Both the position numbers and the translations under genes were made by a program. Shown in pieces: positions 1 to 6,683 of a DNA stretch of 8,010 nucleotides. Numbering within the stretch: position 1 is the first letter of the stretch; each line of letters opens with the position of its first letter. The DNA is taken from contig DHPI01000026.1 of assembly GCA_002407865.1 (NCBI GenBank), positions 1-8,010 of the forward strand, read 5' to 3'. Origin of the DNA: Spirochaetia bacterium UBA5368. Its GTDB lineage: Bacteria > Spirochaetota > UBA4802 > UBA5368. The notes beneath the pieces were generated by a model, which had not been told where the DNA came from, did no database searches, and saw only the letters and a program-made list of their open reading frames with translations.

Positions 1-2
1 AC

Positions 3-167
3 AACTATGTTGACATGAAGCGACCTCGAACCGATACTGGAACAGATTCGGCGAGTATATCCTTCCGGTTTATAAACTATAAAACAAATTTGTTTTATAG
101 TTTATATGTCAGAGGAGGGAAGCTTGTTGACGTTGCGTTCCGTCCTGATAGAAAGGGTCGTATTTAA
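3..167 (+). CDS. Possible 3' end of an upstream gene (weak)
   Basis: An open frame enters from the left edge and stops at TAA 165-167, giving 54 residues and ending in GGKLVDVAFRPDRKGRI. I recognise no family. Two things favour it slightly: it is the only forward frame open from the window edge through the first 160 bases, and a G+C-rich hairpin (166-190) starts at its stop codon, as a gene end would show. Against it, the 36-bp A+T palindrome (71-106) lies inside the frame, Arg codon use (CGA, AGA) differs from the neighbours, and 54 codons open by chance is not rare. The true 5' end would lie outside the window. It could equally be non-coding. Confidence 0.25.
   Translation, partial: NYVDMKRPRTDTGTDSASISFRFINYKTNLFYSLYVRGGKLVDVAFRPDRKGRI
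71..106. repeat. Perfect 36-bp A+T-rich palindrome
   Basis: Two 18-base arms, 71-88 and 89-106, are exact reverse complements with no spacer; the centre is AAATTT and each arm contains only two G/C pairs (C77:G100 and C85:G92). As RNA it would fold into a stem of about 16 bp with an AATT loop. No U-run follows on either strand, so it is not a textbook Rho-independent terminator, although the arms' own A and T runs could act in both directions. It could also be an operator-like dyad, a cruciform site or the remnant of a small mobile element. No second copy was seen in the window. Confidence 0.85.
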
Positions 168-190
168 CGGGAGAATAAATTTATCCCGTT
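166..190 (+). terminator. Hairpin, possible terminator of an upstream unit
   Basis: AACGGGA (166-172) pairs with TCCCGTT (184-190) around an 11-nt loop. The stem begins within the TAA that ends the open frame from the left edge and lies 20 bp before the -35 box of the wecA promoter. That position suits a terminator separating transcription units. No T-run follows (GAAGGTGTGG), so an intrinsic terminator is doubtful. Confidence 0.35.
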
Positions 191-209
191 GAAGGTGTGG
201 TTTAATTAT

Positions 210-237
210 TTGACAATAGTATTTGAATATGTATAGT
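210..237 (+). promoter_or_regulatory. Sigma70-like promoter for wecA
   Basis: A perfect -35 box TTGACA at 210-215 is followed after 16 bp by TATAGT at 232-237, which matches TATAAT at 5 of 6 positions. Transcription would start near 244 and leave a leader of roughly 187 nt before the wecA start codon. The surroundings are A+T-rich, as expected for a promoter. Confidence 0.6.
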
Positions 238-243
238 TTCAAA

Positions 244-430
244 AAATGCATAGGCGCGCCATTAAAGAGAAAAAAATTTGCACGTTCAGGCTGTGCGGGA
301 GATATTATAGCACGTTAAGTGCTTTTAACGTTGAGGTGCGGATTTTGCGGATTTATTTTTTTAACTATCCCAGGGCCGCGTGGCATTCCTCACAGTTGTA
401 ATAAAAACAAGACAATAGGGAGCCGGCGTT
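244..430 (+). promoter_or_regulatory. Long untranslated leader of wecA with alternative hairpins
   Basis: No plausible gene is seen here. The predicted leader contains two overlapping, mutually exclusive stems: AGCAC 309-313 with GTGCT 319-323, and ACGTTAA 312-318 with TTAACGT 325-331. The heptamer GCACGTT occurs twice, 30 bp apart (280-286 and 310-316). GGCGCGCC, a self-complementary octamer, is at 253-260. A ribosome-binding site AGGGAG (417-422) sits 8 bp before the ATG at 431. The leader matches no riboswitch class I can recognise. A regulatory role is inference only. Confidence 0.3.
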
Positions 431-1546
431 ATGGTGGTAAGCGTGGTTTTCGTGTTTTGCGCATCGTTTATTTTATCCGTTATGATGATACCGTTGATAA
501 TGCGCATAAGCAAGCGACATGCGCTTTACGACGGCATTGACGATCGCACGATACATAACAAAAAAATCAGCAGGCTGGGCGGATTTGCCATTTTTGCGGG
601 ATTTTTTATTACGTTCTGGGTGTTTAATATACCCGCTCATGTCCATGGCTTCAGTACGGCGTATTTTGTGGCGGGCATGGGTATCGCCTTCCTTACGGGG
701 TTTATCGACGATCTTGTGTGCATTCGCGCGCGCTACAAGCTTGTAATGCAGATACTTGCCGGAATATGCGTGGCAATGTCGGGACTGAAAATCGATACGA
801 TTGTATTGCATAACGCACACGCAATCCACCTGGGGGCGCTTTCCGGCGTTATCACCGTCTGCTGGGTGGTTGTGTTCATGAACGCGATAAATCTCATTGA
901 CGGGATGGACGGCCTTGCGTCGGGTATTGTCTTCATCGCGAATATTTTCATATTCATTATTGCTATTGCTCTTAATAATACGCTGGTGGCGCTGCTGACC
1001 GTATGCGCGTCCGGGTCGATACTGGGGTTTTACATATATAATTATCCGCCGGCGAAGATTTTCATGGGCGATGGCGGCGCGTATTTCCTCGGATACCTGT
1101 ACGCGACGATATCGCTCATGGGTATGGCAAAGAAATCCGTCGCGGTGCTGTTCCTCGTCCCCATAATATTGCTGCTCATCCCCCTGACCGATATAGTACA
1201 GGTCGTCATTACGCGCATGCGCAGGGGAACCGGCATCTTTATTCCCGATCAGAACCACCTTCATCACAGGCTTATGCGTCTCGGTTATTCGACCAGGGGC
1301 GTGCTTGTTGTCATGTATTGCTGCAGCATTATACTCGGCATTGCGTCGCTGATAATGTTTGAAAGCCCGGCACAGTCTTTGAACATATTTGCCATTATTG
1401 TAATGCTTGTACTGCTTCTGGCGTATATACTGGGTCATGCGGAGCGGGTCGCGGCTGTTAGAAAATCAAATGCGGCAGACAAAGGTGGAAAAGAGGGTGT
1501 CGTGTACGGTTTTCCGCATGGTATCAGTATGCGCAAAATCGATTGA
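431..1546 (+). CDS. wecA: Undecaprenyl-phosphate sugar-1-phosphate transferase, WecA/MraY family
   Basis: Integral membrane enzyme that moves a sugar-1-phosphate (GlcNAc-1-P in classical WecA) from a UDP-sugar to undecaprenyl phosphate at the cytoplasmic face, starting lipid-linked glycan assembly. At 371 aa it has normal family length and many hydrophobic helices. Family motifs in order: DDRTIHNKKISRLGG (37-51) after the first helix, the Mg-binding Asp pair FIDD (D93, D94), NAINLIDGMDG (151-161), FMGDGG (211-216), and the HLHHR cytosolic-loop motif (276-280) typical of WecA/TagO-type members. After the last helix a polar tail of about 35 residues follows. The start at 431 is backed by AGGGAG 8 bp upstream. 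The donor sugar (GlcNAc, GalNAc or another HexNAc) cannot be read from the sequence. The gene has its own promoter and is separated from gmd by 300 bp. Confidence 0.9.
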   Translation: MVVSVVFVFCASFILSVMMIPLIMRISKRHALYDGIDDRTIHNKKISRLGGFAIFAGFFITFWVFNIPAHVHGFSTAYFVAGMGIAFLTGFIDDLVCIRARYKLVMQILAGICVAMSGLKIDTIVLHNAHAIHLGALSGVITVCWVVVFMNAINLIDGMDGLASGIVFIANIFIFIIAIALNNTLVALLTVCASGSILGFYIYNYPPAKIFMGDGGAYFLGYLYATISLMGMAKKSVAVLFLVPIILLLIPLTDIVQVVITRMRRGTGIFIPDQNHLHHRLMRLGYSTRGVLVVMYCCSIILGIASLIMFESPAQSLNIFAIIVMLVLLLAYILGHAERVAAVRKSNAADKGGKEGVVYGFPHGISMRKID

Positions 1547-1579
1547 TGCAATGACGATAATGTAATTCAGCGCGCAGAA

Positions 1580-1618
1580 GCGCGGCATGGTTTGATATTC
1601 CCGCCTGACATGCCGCGC
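1580..1618 (+). terminator. Strong G+C-rich inverted repeat downstream of wecA, possible terminator
   Basis: GCGCGGCATG (1580-1589) and CATGCCGCGC (1609-1618) are exact reverse complements around a 19-nt loop, starting 34 bp after the wecA stop codon. The position suits transcription termination or mRNA 3'-end protection. No T-run follows, and the long loop is unusual for an intrinsic terminator, so the role is uncertain. Confidence 0.4.
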
Positions 1619-1717
1619 GGCGAGAAATCCGGAATTTTGCGAAGGGTGAGAAATCGCGGGGAAATCCGCGCGCCTGCCGTGAGGGGGTAATCGTGCCGGT
1701 TAAAGATGGTGTGGATT

Positions 1718-1741
1718 CCATGCGCTCCTAGTTTTGCATGG
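1718..1741 (+). repeat. Short inverted repeat upstream of the gmd promoter
   Basis: CCATGC (1718-1723) pairs with GCATGG (1736-1741) around a 12-nt loop, 21 bp before the -35 box of the gmd promoter. It could be a regulator-binding dyad or part of an RNA 3' end. A 6-bp repeat of this kind can also arise by chance. Confidence 0.3.
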
Positions 1742-1762
1742 CCGCTCGGCAGCAAATACTGA

Positions 1763-1791
1763 TTGACGCAAATGATGGCGGTCTTTTTAAT
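1763..1791 (+). promoter_or_regulatory. Sigma70-like promoter for gmd and downstream genes
   Basis: TTGACG (1763-1768) matches the -35 consensus at 5 of 6 positions. The optimal 17-bp spacer leads to TTTAAT (1786-1791), which matches -10 at 5 of 6. The start point would be near 1798, giving a leader of about 49 nt to the gmd ATG at 1847. AGGG at 1833-1836, 10 bp before the ATG, is a usable ribosome-binding site. Confidence 0.5.
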
Positions 1792-1846
1792 CTGCCATAT
1801 TTCACAGTAAATATCGCATCGGCTTTTACAATAGGGCTTATATACC

Positions 1847-2869
1847 ATGACAAAAACAGCGTTTATTACCGGCATTACCGGACAGGACGGCGCATATCTC
1901 GCGCAATTGCTTCTCGATAAGGGATACTGTGTCTATGGGGGATACCGCCGCACATCGAGCCCCAATTTCTGGCGTCTCGAAGAGCTTGGCATTCTCGATG
2001 ATGTAAAACTGATCGAGGTGGATATTCAGGATACCGGGAACCTCATACGAACCCTTGAGATAGTGCGCCCTGCGGAGGTGTATAACCTCGCCGCGCAGAG
2101 CTATGTGGCCGTCAGCTTTGAAAAGCCGGTGCTTACAGGTGAAATCACCGCGCTCGGCGTGACGCGCGTGCTCGACGCCATACGGATAGTGAATCCTGAG
2201 ATTAAGTTTTACCAGGCGTCAAGCTCGGAGATGTTCGGCAGGGTGCAGCAGACGCCGCAGACCGAAACCACGCCCTTTTATCCGCGCAGTCCCTATGCCG
2301 TCGCAAAGCTCTACGGCCACTGGATGACGATCAATTATCGAGAGTCGTATAATATTTTCGGGTGTTCGGGCATACTGTTCAACCATGAATCGCCGCTTCG
2401 CGGCATCGAATTCGTCACCCGCAAGATTACCGACGCGGTGGCGAGGATTAAATATGGGAAACAGGACTATTTTGAAATAGGTTCCCTCGATGCGATGCGT
2501 GATTGGGGCTATGCCGCGGAATTTGTCAACGGCATGTGGATGATGCTGCAGCAGAAGGGCCCCGACGATTTCGTGCTTGCCACCGGAGAAAGCCATTCGG
2601 TGCGCGAGTTTATAGATCAGGCCTTTGCCGGCATAGGCATTGATATCGTATGGAAGGGGAAGGCCGTGAATGAAACAGGGAAGGACAAAAAAACCGGCAA
2701 GACGCTGGTGAAGGTGAACCCGAAATTTTACCGTCCCGCGGAGGTCGATATCCTTACCGGCGATTGTTCGAAGGCGAAAAAAATGCTTGGCTGGGCGCCG
2801 AAAACGCGCTTTGACGAGCTGGTGCGCATTATGCTGAAGCGCGACCTGGAAAGGATCGGGAGTTTATAG
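1847..2869 (+). CDS. gmd: GDP-mannose 4,6-dehydratase
   Basis: Cytoplasmic extended short-chain dehydrogenase that turns GDP-D-mannose into GDP-4-keto-6-deoxy-D-mannose, the precursor of GDP-D-rhamnose, GDP-L-fucose and related sugars. The 340-aa length is normal. The Rossmann cofactor motif is GITGQDG (9-15). [17 protein letters not shown] (33-49) matches the NADP-binding and tetramer-contact loop of the family. The active site lies in SSSEMFG (125-131) and the YxxxK pair is Y150 and K154 within [25 protein letters not shown] (177-186), FVTRKIT (189-195) and DAMRDWGYA (215-223) are family hallmarks. The residue aligning with the catalytic Thr of the E. coli enzyme is Ser here (S126), a conservative change. 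The next gene encodes the matching reductase. Confidence 0.95.
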   Translation: MTKTAFITGITGQDGAYLAQLLLDKGYCVYGGYRRTSSPNFWRLEELGILDDVKLIEVDIQDTGNLIRTLEIVRPAEVYNLAAQSYVAVSFEKPVLTGEITALGVTRVLDAIRIVNPEIKFYQASSSEMFGRVQQTPQTETTPFYPRSPYAVAKLYGHWMTINYRESYNIFGCSGILFNHESPLRGIEFVTRKITDAVARIKYGKQDYFEIGSLDAMRDWGYAAEFVNGMWMMLQQKGPDDFVLATGESHSVREFIDQAFAGIGIDIVWKGKAVNETGKDKKTGKTLVKVNPKFYRPAEVDILTGDCSKAKKMLGWAPKTRFDELVRIMLKRDLERIGSL

Positions 2870-2873
2870 AATT

Positions 2874-2889
2874 AAAGATTGAAAGATTG
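2874..2889. repeat. Tandem octamer AAAGATTG x2
   Basis: AAAGATTG occurs twice back to back (2874-2881 and 2882-2889) in the 46-bp gap between gmd and rmd. It is probably slippage-prone spacer DNA. No function is evident. Confidence 0.6.
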
Positions 2890-2915
2890 TTTTATCCTGA
2901 ATTTTGAATCGAACC

Positions 2916-3794
2916 ATGAAGAAAATACTGATTACCGGCATTGACGGCTTTACCGGAACATATCTCGAAGAGCGCTTGCTGAAGCACGGCTACGATGTAT
3001 ACGGCACGGTGGTGCGTTCCGACGGGCACGGTCGGCATGTCGAGTGCGATATTACCGACCGCGATGCCGTTTTCGAATGCATGCGGCGCATACAGCCGGA
3101 GTATGTGGCGCACCTGGCGGCCATATCGTTTGTGCCGCATGCCGATACGGCGCAGATATACAGGGTGAACCTGCTTGGCACGCTGCATGTGCTCGATGCG
3201 TGCGCCGCGACAAATCCGGTACCGAAGAAAATTGTATGCGCAAGCAGCGCCAATGTGTACGGGAATCCCGGGGCGGAGCCTATTGACGAGAATGTCGTTC
3301 CTGCGCCGGTAAATCATTACGCGGTTAGCAAGCTTTCGCTGGAGCATGCCGCGCGGCAGTATTTCGACACCCTGCCTATCGTAATCACGCGCCCCTTTAA
3401 TTATACCGGTCCGGGCCAGGCGGAGCGCTTCCTTGTGCCGAAGATAGTACAGCATTTCCGCGAGGGGAAGCGCGAGATCGAGCTTGGCAATATCGACATT
3501 ATAAGGGACTTCTCCGATGTGCGCGACGTGGTCGAAGCGTACAGAATGCTTATCGAATTGGGGACGCCGTCGCAGACCTATAATATCTGCTCGGGGCGGG
3601 GGATTTCACTTCGTGAGATACTGTCACTCGCGGAATCGGCCGCGGGATATTCGATTCGCGTAAGGGTGAATCCCGCGTTTGTACGTGAAAACGATATCAA
3701 TATGCTTGTGGGTGACAACGCGAAGCTGACGGCCCTGGGGTGGGCCGGAAGGTATACAATAGAAGATACAATGCGCTCGATGCTGGAGAGGTAA
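2916..3794 (+). CDS. rmd: GDP-6-deoxy-4-keto-D-mannose reductase (GDP-D-rhamnose synthase type)
   Basis: Cytoplasmic extended short-chain dehydrogenase of 292 aa, inferred to reduce the Gmd product to GDP-D-rhamnose with NAD(P)H. It shows the cofactor motif GIDGFTG (8-14), an active-site Ser in CASSANVYG (108-116), the YxxxK pair Y135 and K139, RPFNYTGPGQ (159-168), and ELGNIDIIRDFSDVRDVV (189-206), all as in Rmd-like reductases. I chose ATG 2916, which starts at MKKILITG right before the nucleotide-binding fold. An in-frame TTG at 2904 would add four residues. Neither start has a clear Shine-Dalgarno site, so translation may depend on flow from gmd. Adjacency to gmd supports the role. A 6-deoxy-D-talose-forming or other NDP-sugar epimerase/reductase of the same fold cannot be excluded from motifs alone. 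GDP-L-fucose synthase is less likely. Confidence 0.85.
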   Translation: MKKILITGIDGFTGTYLEERLLKHGYDVYGTVVRSDGHGRHVECDITDRDAVFECMRRIQPEYVAHLAAISFVPHADTAQIYRVNLLGTLHVLDACAATNPVPKKIVCASSANVYGNPGAEPIDENVVPAPVNHYAVSKLSLEHAARQYFDTLPIVITRPFNYTGPGQAERFLVPKIVQHFREGKREIELGNIDIIRDFSDVRDVVEAYRMLIELGTPSQTYNICSGRGISLREILSLAESAAGYSIRVRVNPAFVRENDINMLVGDNAKLTALGWAGRYTIEDTMRSMLER

Positions 3795-3796
3795 TT

Positions 3797-4906
3797 ATGA
3801 TCATTTATTATGTACTGTTAGTATTGTTCTGTGTATTTGGATTATTTATATTTTTATCGAAGAATCCCAGAAAGGGCCGGTATGAAAACATATTGTTCGT
3901 CGTTTCCGGCGTTTTGCTGATTGCGCTTGCGGCATTGCGGGGCAACGGCGTCGACAGGGATTACAATGCTTATGTGGTATGGATTGAATCTGTTCAGCCG
4001 GTTACCTATTATTTTTCTCACCCTGCTGAATTATTTCAAAAAGATCCCGCGTTTGTTGCAATAGCATCGCTTGTGAATACCTTCTTCAAGGGCGGTACTA
4101 TACTTGTATTTGCCATTATGGCGGCGTTGGGTGTCTCGCTCAAGCTTGCGGCCGTGAAGAGAATTTCGCCGTATATTCTTATTTGTGTAATTGCCTATTA
4201 TTCCAATTATTATCTTGTGCAGGAAATGACACAGATACGGGCGGGGGTGGCGAGCGGGTTTATCCTTATGAGCATATCGGAAATATACAGGCGAAATCCT
4301 GTTATGTACTCGGTATATATGCTGTGCGCGGCGGCGTTTCATTATTCCGCGCTGGTTTTTGTGCCGTTGTACTTTATAAATCCGCATACATTGAATGTGA
4401 AACTCTATGGTATTATAATAATTATATCATTTTTAATCTGCGCGTTTAAAATAGATATAATTCCGGTTTTCAATATCTTCGGCGATAATCCGCTTACTGA
4501 AAGGTTTATATATTATAAAAGCATATTTCAGAACGGATTCGCCACCAGGTTTAAGCCTTTAAATATGTTCCTTATGGCGCGATTAGGTTTCTGCGCATTT
4601 CTGCTTTCGAAATGGCAGCACCTGAAAACGATGGACAGGTATTCGGCGCTGATTATAAAAATTTATCTGATTTCTATTGTTGTCTATCTTATTTTCCCGA
4701 CACAGCCGGTGTTTGCTGTACGTTTCCGGGATTTGATAGGAGTTGTCGAAATATTTATACTTACATATGTCATGTATTTGATTAATGAAAAATATGCTTT
4801 GACGGGGATTGCGGTAGTAAGTTTTTTTATGCTGTCAGTGTTATTATTCCGGCACCATCTGATAAATCCATATTTTTCTTCACTCAGTTCCGTATTACCT
4901 ATTTAA
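3797..4906 (+). CDS. EpsG-family polysaccharide polymerase (Wzy-type)
   Basis: A very hydrophobic protein of 369 aa with about ten or more membrane segments, likely the polymerase that joins lipid-linked repeat units at the outer face of the inner membrane. Features of the EpsG family: ALRGNGVDRDYNAYVVW (46-62) in the first large outer loop, EMTQIRAGVASGF (143-155) with a conserved Gln-Ile-Arg, AFHYSALVFVPLYF (180-193), and FAVRFRDLIGVVEIF (306-320). The start at 3797 is preferred over an in-frame GTG at 3740, because GGAGAGG (3785-3791) lies just before it and the rmd stop is only 2 bp upstream; the GTG would force a 55-bp overlap with rmd. The gene is translationally linked to rmd. A+T content rises here. 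Which linkage it forms is unknown. Confidence 0.8.
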   Translation: MIIYYVLLVLFCVFGLFIFLSKNPRKGRYENILFVVSGVLLIALAALRGNGVDRDYNAYVVWIESVQPVTYYFSHPAELFQKDPAFVAIASLVNTFFKGGTILVFAIMAALGVSLKLAAVKRISPYILICVIAYYSNYYLVQEMTQIRAGVASGFILMSISEIYRRNPVMYSVYMLCAAAFHYSALVFVPLYFINPHTLNVKLYGIIIIISFLICAFKIDIIPVFNIFGDNPLTERFIYYKSIFQNGFATRFKPLNMFLMARLGFCAFLLSKWQHLKTMDRYSALIIKIYLISIVVYLIFPTQPVFAVRFRDLIGVVEIFILTYVMYLINEKYALTGIAVVSFFMLSVLLFRHHLINPYFSSLSSVLPI

Positions 4907-5005
4907 GCGTTACAGATCATAACGATTCGGTAATTTTAAAATGGCCATACTATAAGACGCGATAAATACCACCGTTTCGTCAGAATGATTTAAGCGGGCA
5001 ATAGT

Positions 5006-6316
5006 ATGAAAATGTTGTGGAAAAACATTGATATTGAAAAGAAGCGCCTCTTTGAGAACTTTGTTTCCCTCTCGGTGTTGCAGGCCGCGAATTACATATT
5101 GCCGCTGATTACCCTGCCGTATCTGCTGAGGGTCATCGGCCCGGCAAAGTACGGCATTATCGTATTTGCGCAATCGTTCATGCAGTATTTCATGTTTTTT
5201 ACCGATTACGGGTTCAACCTGACCGCGACAAGGGATATTTCCAAAAAGAGAGACGACATACAATTCATATCGAAATTATTCAGCACTATTATTTTTATCA
5301 AGGTCGCATTCTTTTTTCTTGGGTTTATGGTATTTGCGCTGCTTGTGTTCAGTATCGACATATTCCGCAAAGAGTATATCGTGTATATTTCATTCTACGG
5401 CATGGTACTGGGCAACGTGCTGTTTCCCCTCTGGTTTTACCAGGGCATAGAAAAGATGAAGTATATTACCCTGTTGAATATCGTTTCAAAATTAATATTT
5501 ACCGTATCGGTTTTTGTTGTCGTGCGCTATTCTTCCGATTATATATATGTACCGTTTCTGTATTCGCTTGGGTCCATAGTGGCGGGGGCCATAGCCATCA
5601 GGGTAGCCATAAAGAACTTCGGTATTGTTATCAAAATGCCCGATAAGCAATATGTTATCGAGCAATTAAAGGAAGGTTTTCATATATTCCTGTCGCAGGT
5701 ATCGGTGAATTTTTATAAGATAAACAATGTTTTCATATTGGGGTTGTTTGTCGAGGAATCCATCGTGGGGTGTTTTGCGATCGCCAAAAAGCTGATTGAT
5801 CTTACAAACCAGTTGGCCGCAGTCATTTCGCACACGGTATACCCGTTCATAAACCTGAAAATTGAAAAATCATATAATTATATCATATCATTTTTGAAGA
5901 AACTGAGAGCGGTCATATTCGTGTTCACGCTTATTATGGGTATAGTATTTCTGATCTTCCCCGATATAATAATACATATTGTCGTGGGGAAACCGTCCAG
6001 TGAAGCCATACTATGCCTGAGGGCAATGGCTTTTGTTCCCCTGATTATAGGGATAAATGTTCCTGCAGTACAGATAATTCTTTCGTATGGGAAAGACCGT
6101 GTGTATTCGTTGATTGTGATAACAGGGGCGGTGCTCAACCTTGCCTTAAATCTCGGGCTTATTCCCCTGTTTTCATATTATGGATCGTGTTTTGCCGTGA
6201 TTGCGGCGGAAACTTTTGTTACGATGTCATTGTATTACGCAGTGTACAAAATGAATCTTGATAAACAGCCGATACAGGGAGCCACTGGGGTGCTACCCGG
6301 AAGCGATGCTGGCTGA
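5006..6316 (+). CDS. wzx: Wzx-type lipid-linked oligosaccharide flippase with an altered C-terminus
   Basis: Polytopic membrane protein of 436 aa in the RfbX/Wzx (polysaccharide biosynthesis, MOP superfamily) family, which flips undecaprenyl-diphosphate-linked repeat units across the inner membrane. Typical N-terminal features are FENFVSLSVLQAANYILPLI (16-35), LPYLLRVIGPAKYGII (37-52) and FTDYGFNLTATRDISK (65-80), followed by about 12-14 hydrophobic segments. The last helix ends near YAVYKMNLD (411-419). The remaining ~17 residues (420-436, ending VLPGSDAG) are out-of-frame reading of a transposase gene that starts here, so the original tail is lost. The core should still fold, because the last predicted helix is complete. 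A second ATG (5012) is possible, and no strong ribosome site precedes either. The 99-bp gap before the gene shows no convincing promoter. Confidence 0.88.
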   Translation: MKMLWKNIDIEKKRLFENFVSLSVLQAANYILPLITLPYLLRVIGPAKYGIIVFAQSFMQYFMFFTDYGFNLTATRDISKKRDDIQFISKLFSTIIFIKVAFFFLGFMVFALLVFSIDIFRKEYIVYISFYGMVLGNVLFPLWFYQGIEKMKYITLLNIVSKLIFTVSVFVVVRYSSDYIYVPFLYSLGSIVAGAIAIRVAIKNFGIVIKMPDKQYVIEQLKEGFHIFLSQVSVNFYKINNVFILGLFVEESIVGCFAIAKKLIDLTNQLAAVISHTVYPFINLKIEKSYNYIISFLKKLRAVIFVFTLIMGIVFLIFPDIIIHIVVGKPSSEAILCLRAMAFVPLIIGINVPAVQIILSYGKDRVYSLIVITGAVLNLALNLGLIPLFSYYGSCFAVIAAETFVTMSLYYAVYKMNLDKQPIQGATGVLPGSDAG

Positions 6317-6683
6317 TAAGTTATATCGAAACCGGGAGAATCTTCGGTATTGTCGCGAACGAAATATACGACTTTTAGTGTCGTGCCTTGGTCGCCCATC
6401 GAAGGACATGTCGCGAGACAAGAGGCAGGAACGGATTGACAGCAGGATGAGAAATGTGATTGAAGGCTCCTTTGGAGTGGAAAAAAGAAAGTATAGCCTT
6501 AACCGTATCATGGGGAAGCTTATGAGCACCAGTGAGTCAAGCATTGCCTTGATAATACTGGTGACGAACCTTGAGAAACGGCTGAGGGATGTTTTTATCT
6601 ATTTGCTGAATCGATATGCATTGATCTTTAAATGGCGTTTGGGGATCAATTTGCAGAGTGTTTGAGTTTTTCAGGAAGCCCTA
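6255..6683 (+). mobile_element. Truncated insertion sequence, right part only
   Basis: The element consists of the transposase remnant plus a few bases after its stop. The right boundary is inferred near 6683: TTTTTCAGGAAGCCCTAA (6667-6684) looks like the terminal stretch of such elements, and flippase-like coding sequence resumes directly after it. The left boundary lies between 6255 and about 6270, inside the transposase gene, so this is a deletion end rather than an insertion end. No matching left inverted repeat or target duplication was found in the window. Confidence 0.6.
6258..6665 (+). pseudogene. Transposase C-terminal remnant (IS5/IS1182-like DDE type)
   Basis: An open frame of 135 codons resembles the last third of DDE transposases of the IS5/IS1182-like group. 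Homology-like sequence begins near RYREPLGCYPE (residues 5-15). ADKLYRNRENLRYCRERNIR (19-38) carries the likely second catalytic Asp (D20). LGRPSKD (44-50) follows, then RNVIEGSFGVEKRKYSLNRI (65-84) with the likely catalytic Glu (E69), and TSESSIALIILVTNLE (91-106). The N-terminal part with the first catalytic Asp and the left end of the element are missing, and no credible start codon exists: the frame opens just after TGA 6252-6254 inside wzx. The protein cannot be active. Its 5' end overlaps the last codons of wzx in another frame. Confidence 0.85.

Larger units (their letters stand above)
1547..1846 (+). other. 300-bp intergenic region with three inverted repeats and a promoter
   Basis: No credible gene is seen on either strand. 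The region holds a 10-bp inverted repeat (1580-1618), a small CGCGG/CCGCG stem (1655-1670) and a CCATGC/GCATGG stem (1718-1741). The octamer GAGAAATC occurs twice, 26 bp apart (1622-1629 and 1648-1655). A promoter follows at 1763-1791. It therefore looks like the boundary between the wecA unit and the gmd unit. A small structured RNA is possible, but nothing matches a family I know. Confidence 0.5.

Noticed and set aside
19..75. Second possible gene end at the left edge reading DLEPILEQIRRVYPSG, with its TAA inside the palindrome
   Set aside because: It looks protein-like, but a TGA at 16-18 closes the same frame upstream. It would need a frameshift just inside the window, and 18 residues are too few to claim that.
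360..390. JUMPStart/ops-like element in the wecA leader (CAGGGCCGCGTGGC)
   Set aside because: The core GGCGGTAGC of the ops element is absent. The resemblance is only G+C-rich similarity.
473..1438. Long open frame on the minus strand (about 320 codons) across wecA
   Set aside because: It is antisense to a gene with all WecA-family motifs, and its translation is rich in Arg, His, Tyr and Asn without any domain pattern. It is a shadow of codon bias.
1524..1875. Two minus-strand open frames over the wecA-gmd gap
   Set aside because: Short, without recognisable motifs or ribosome sites, and they cross the inverted repeats and the gmd promoter.
4907..5005. Promoter in front of wzx
   Set aside because: A+T-rich pieces such as CATACTATAAG are present, but no -35-like box at proper spacing; read-through from the polymerase gene is simpler.
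6258..6665. Functional transposase gene
   Set aside because: It lacks the N-terminal part and first catalytic Asp, has no start signal, and the left end of the element is missing.
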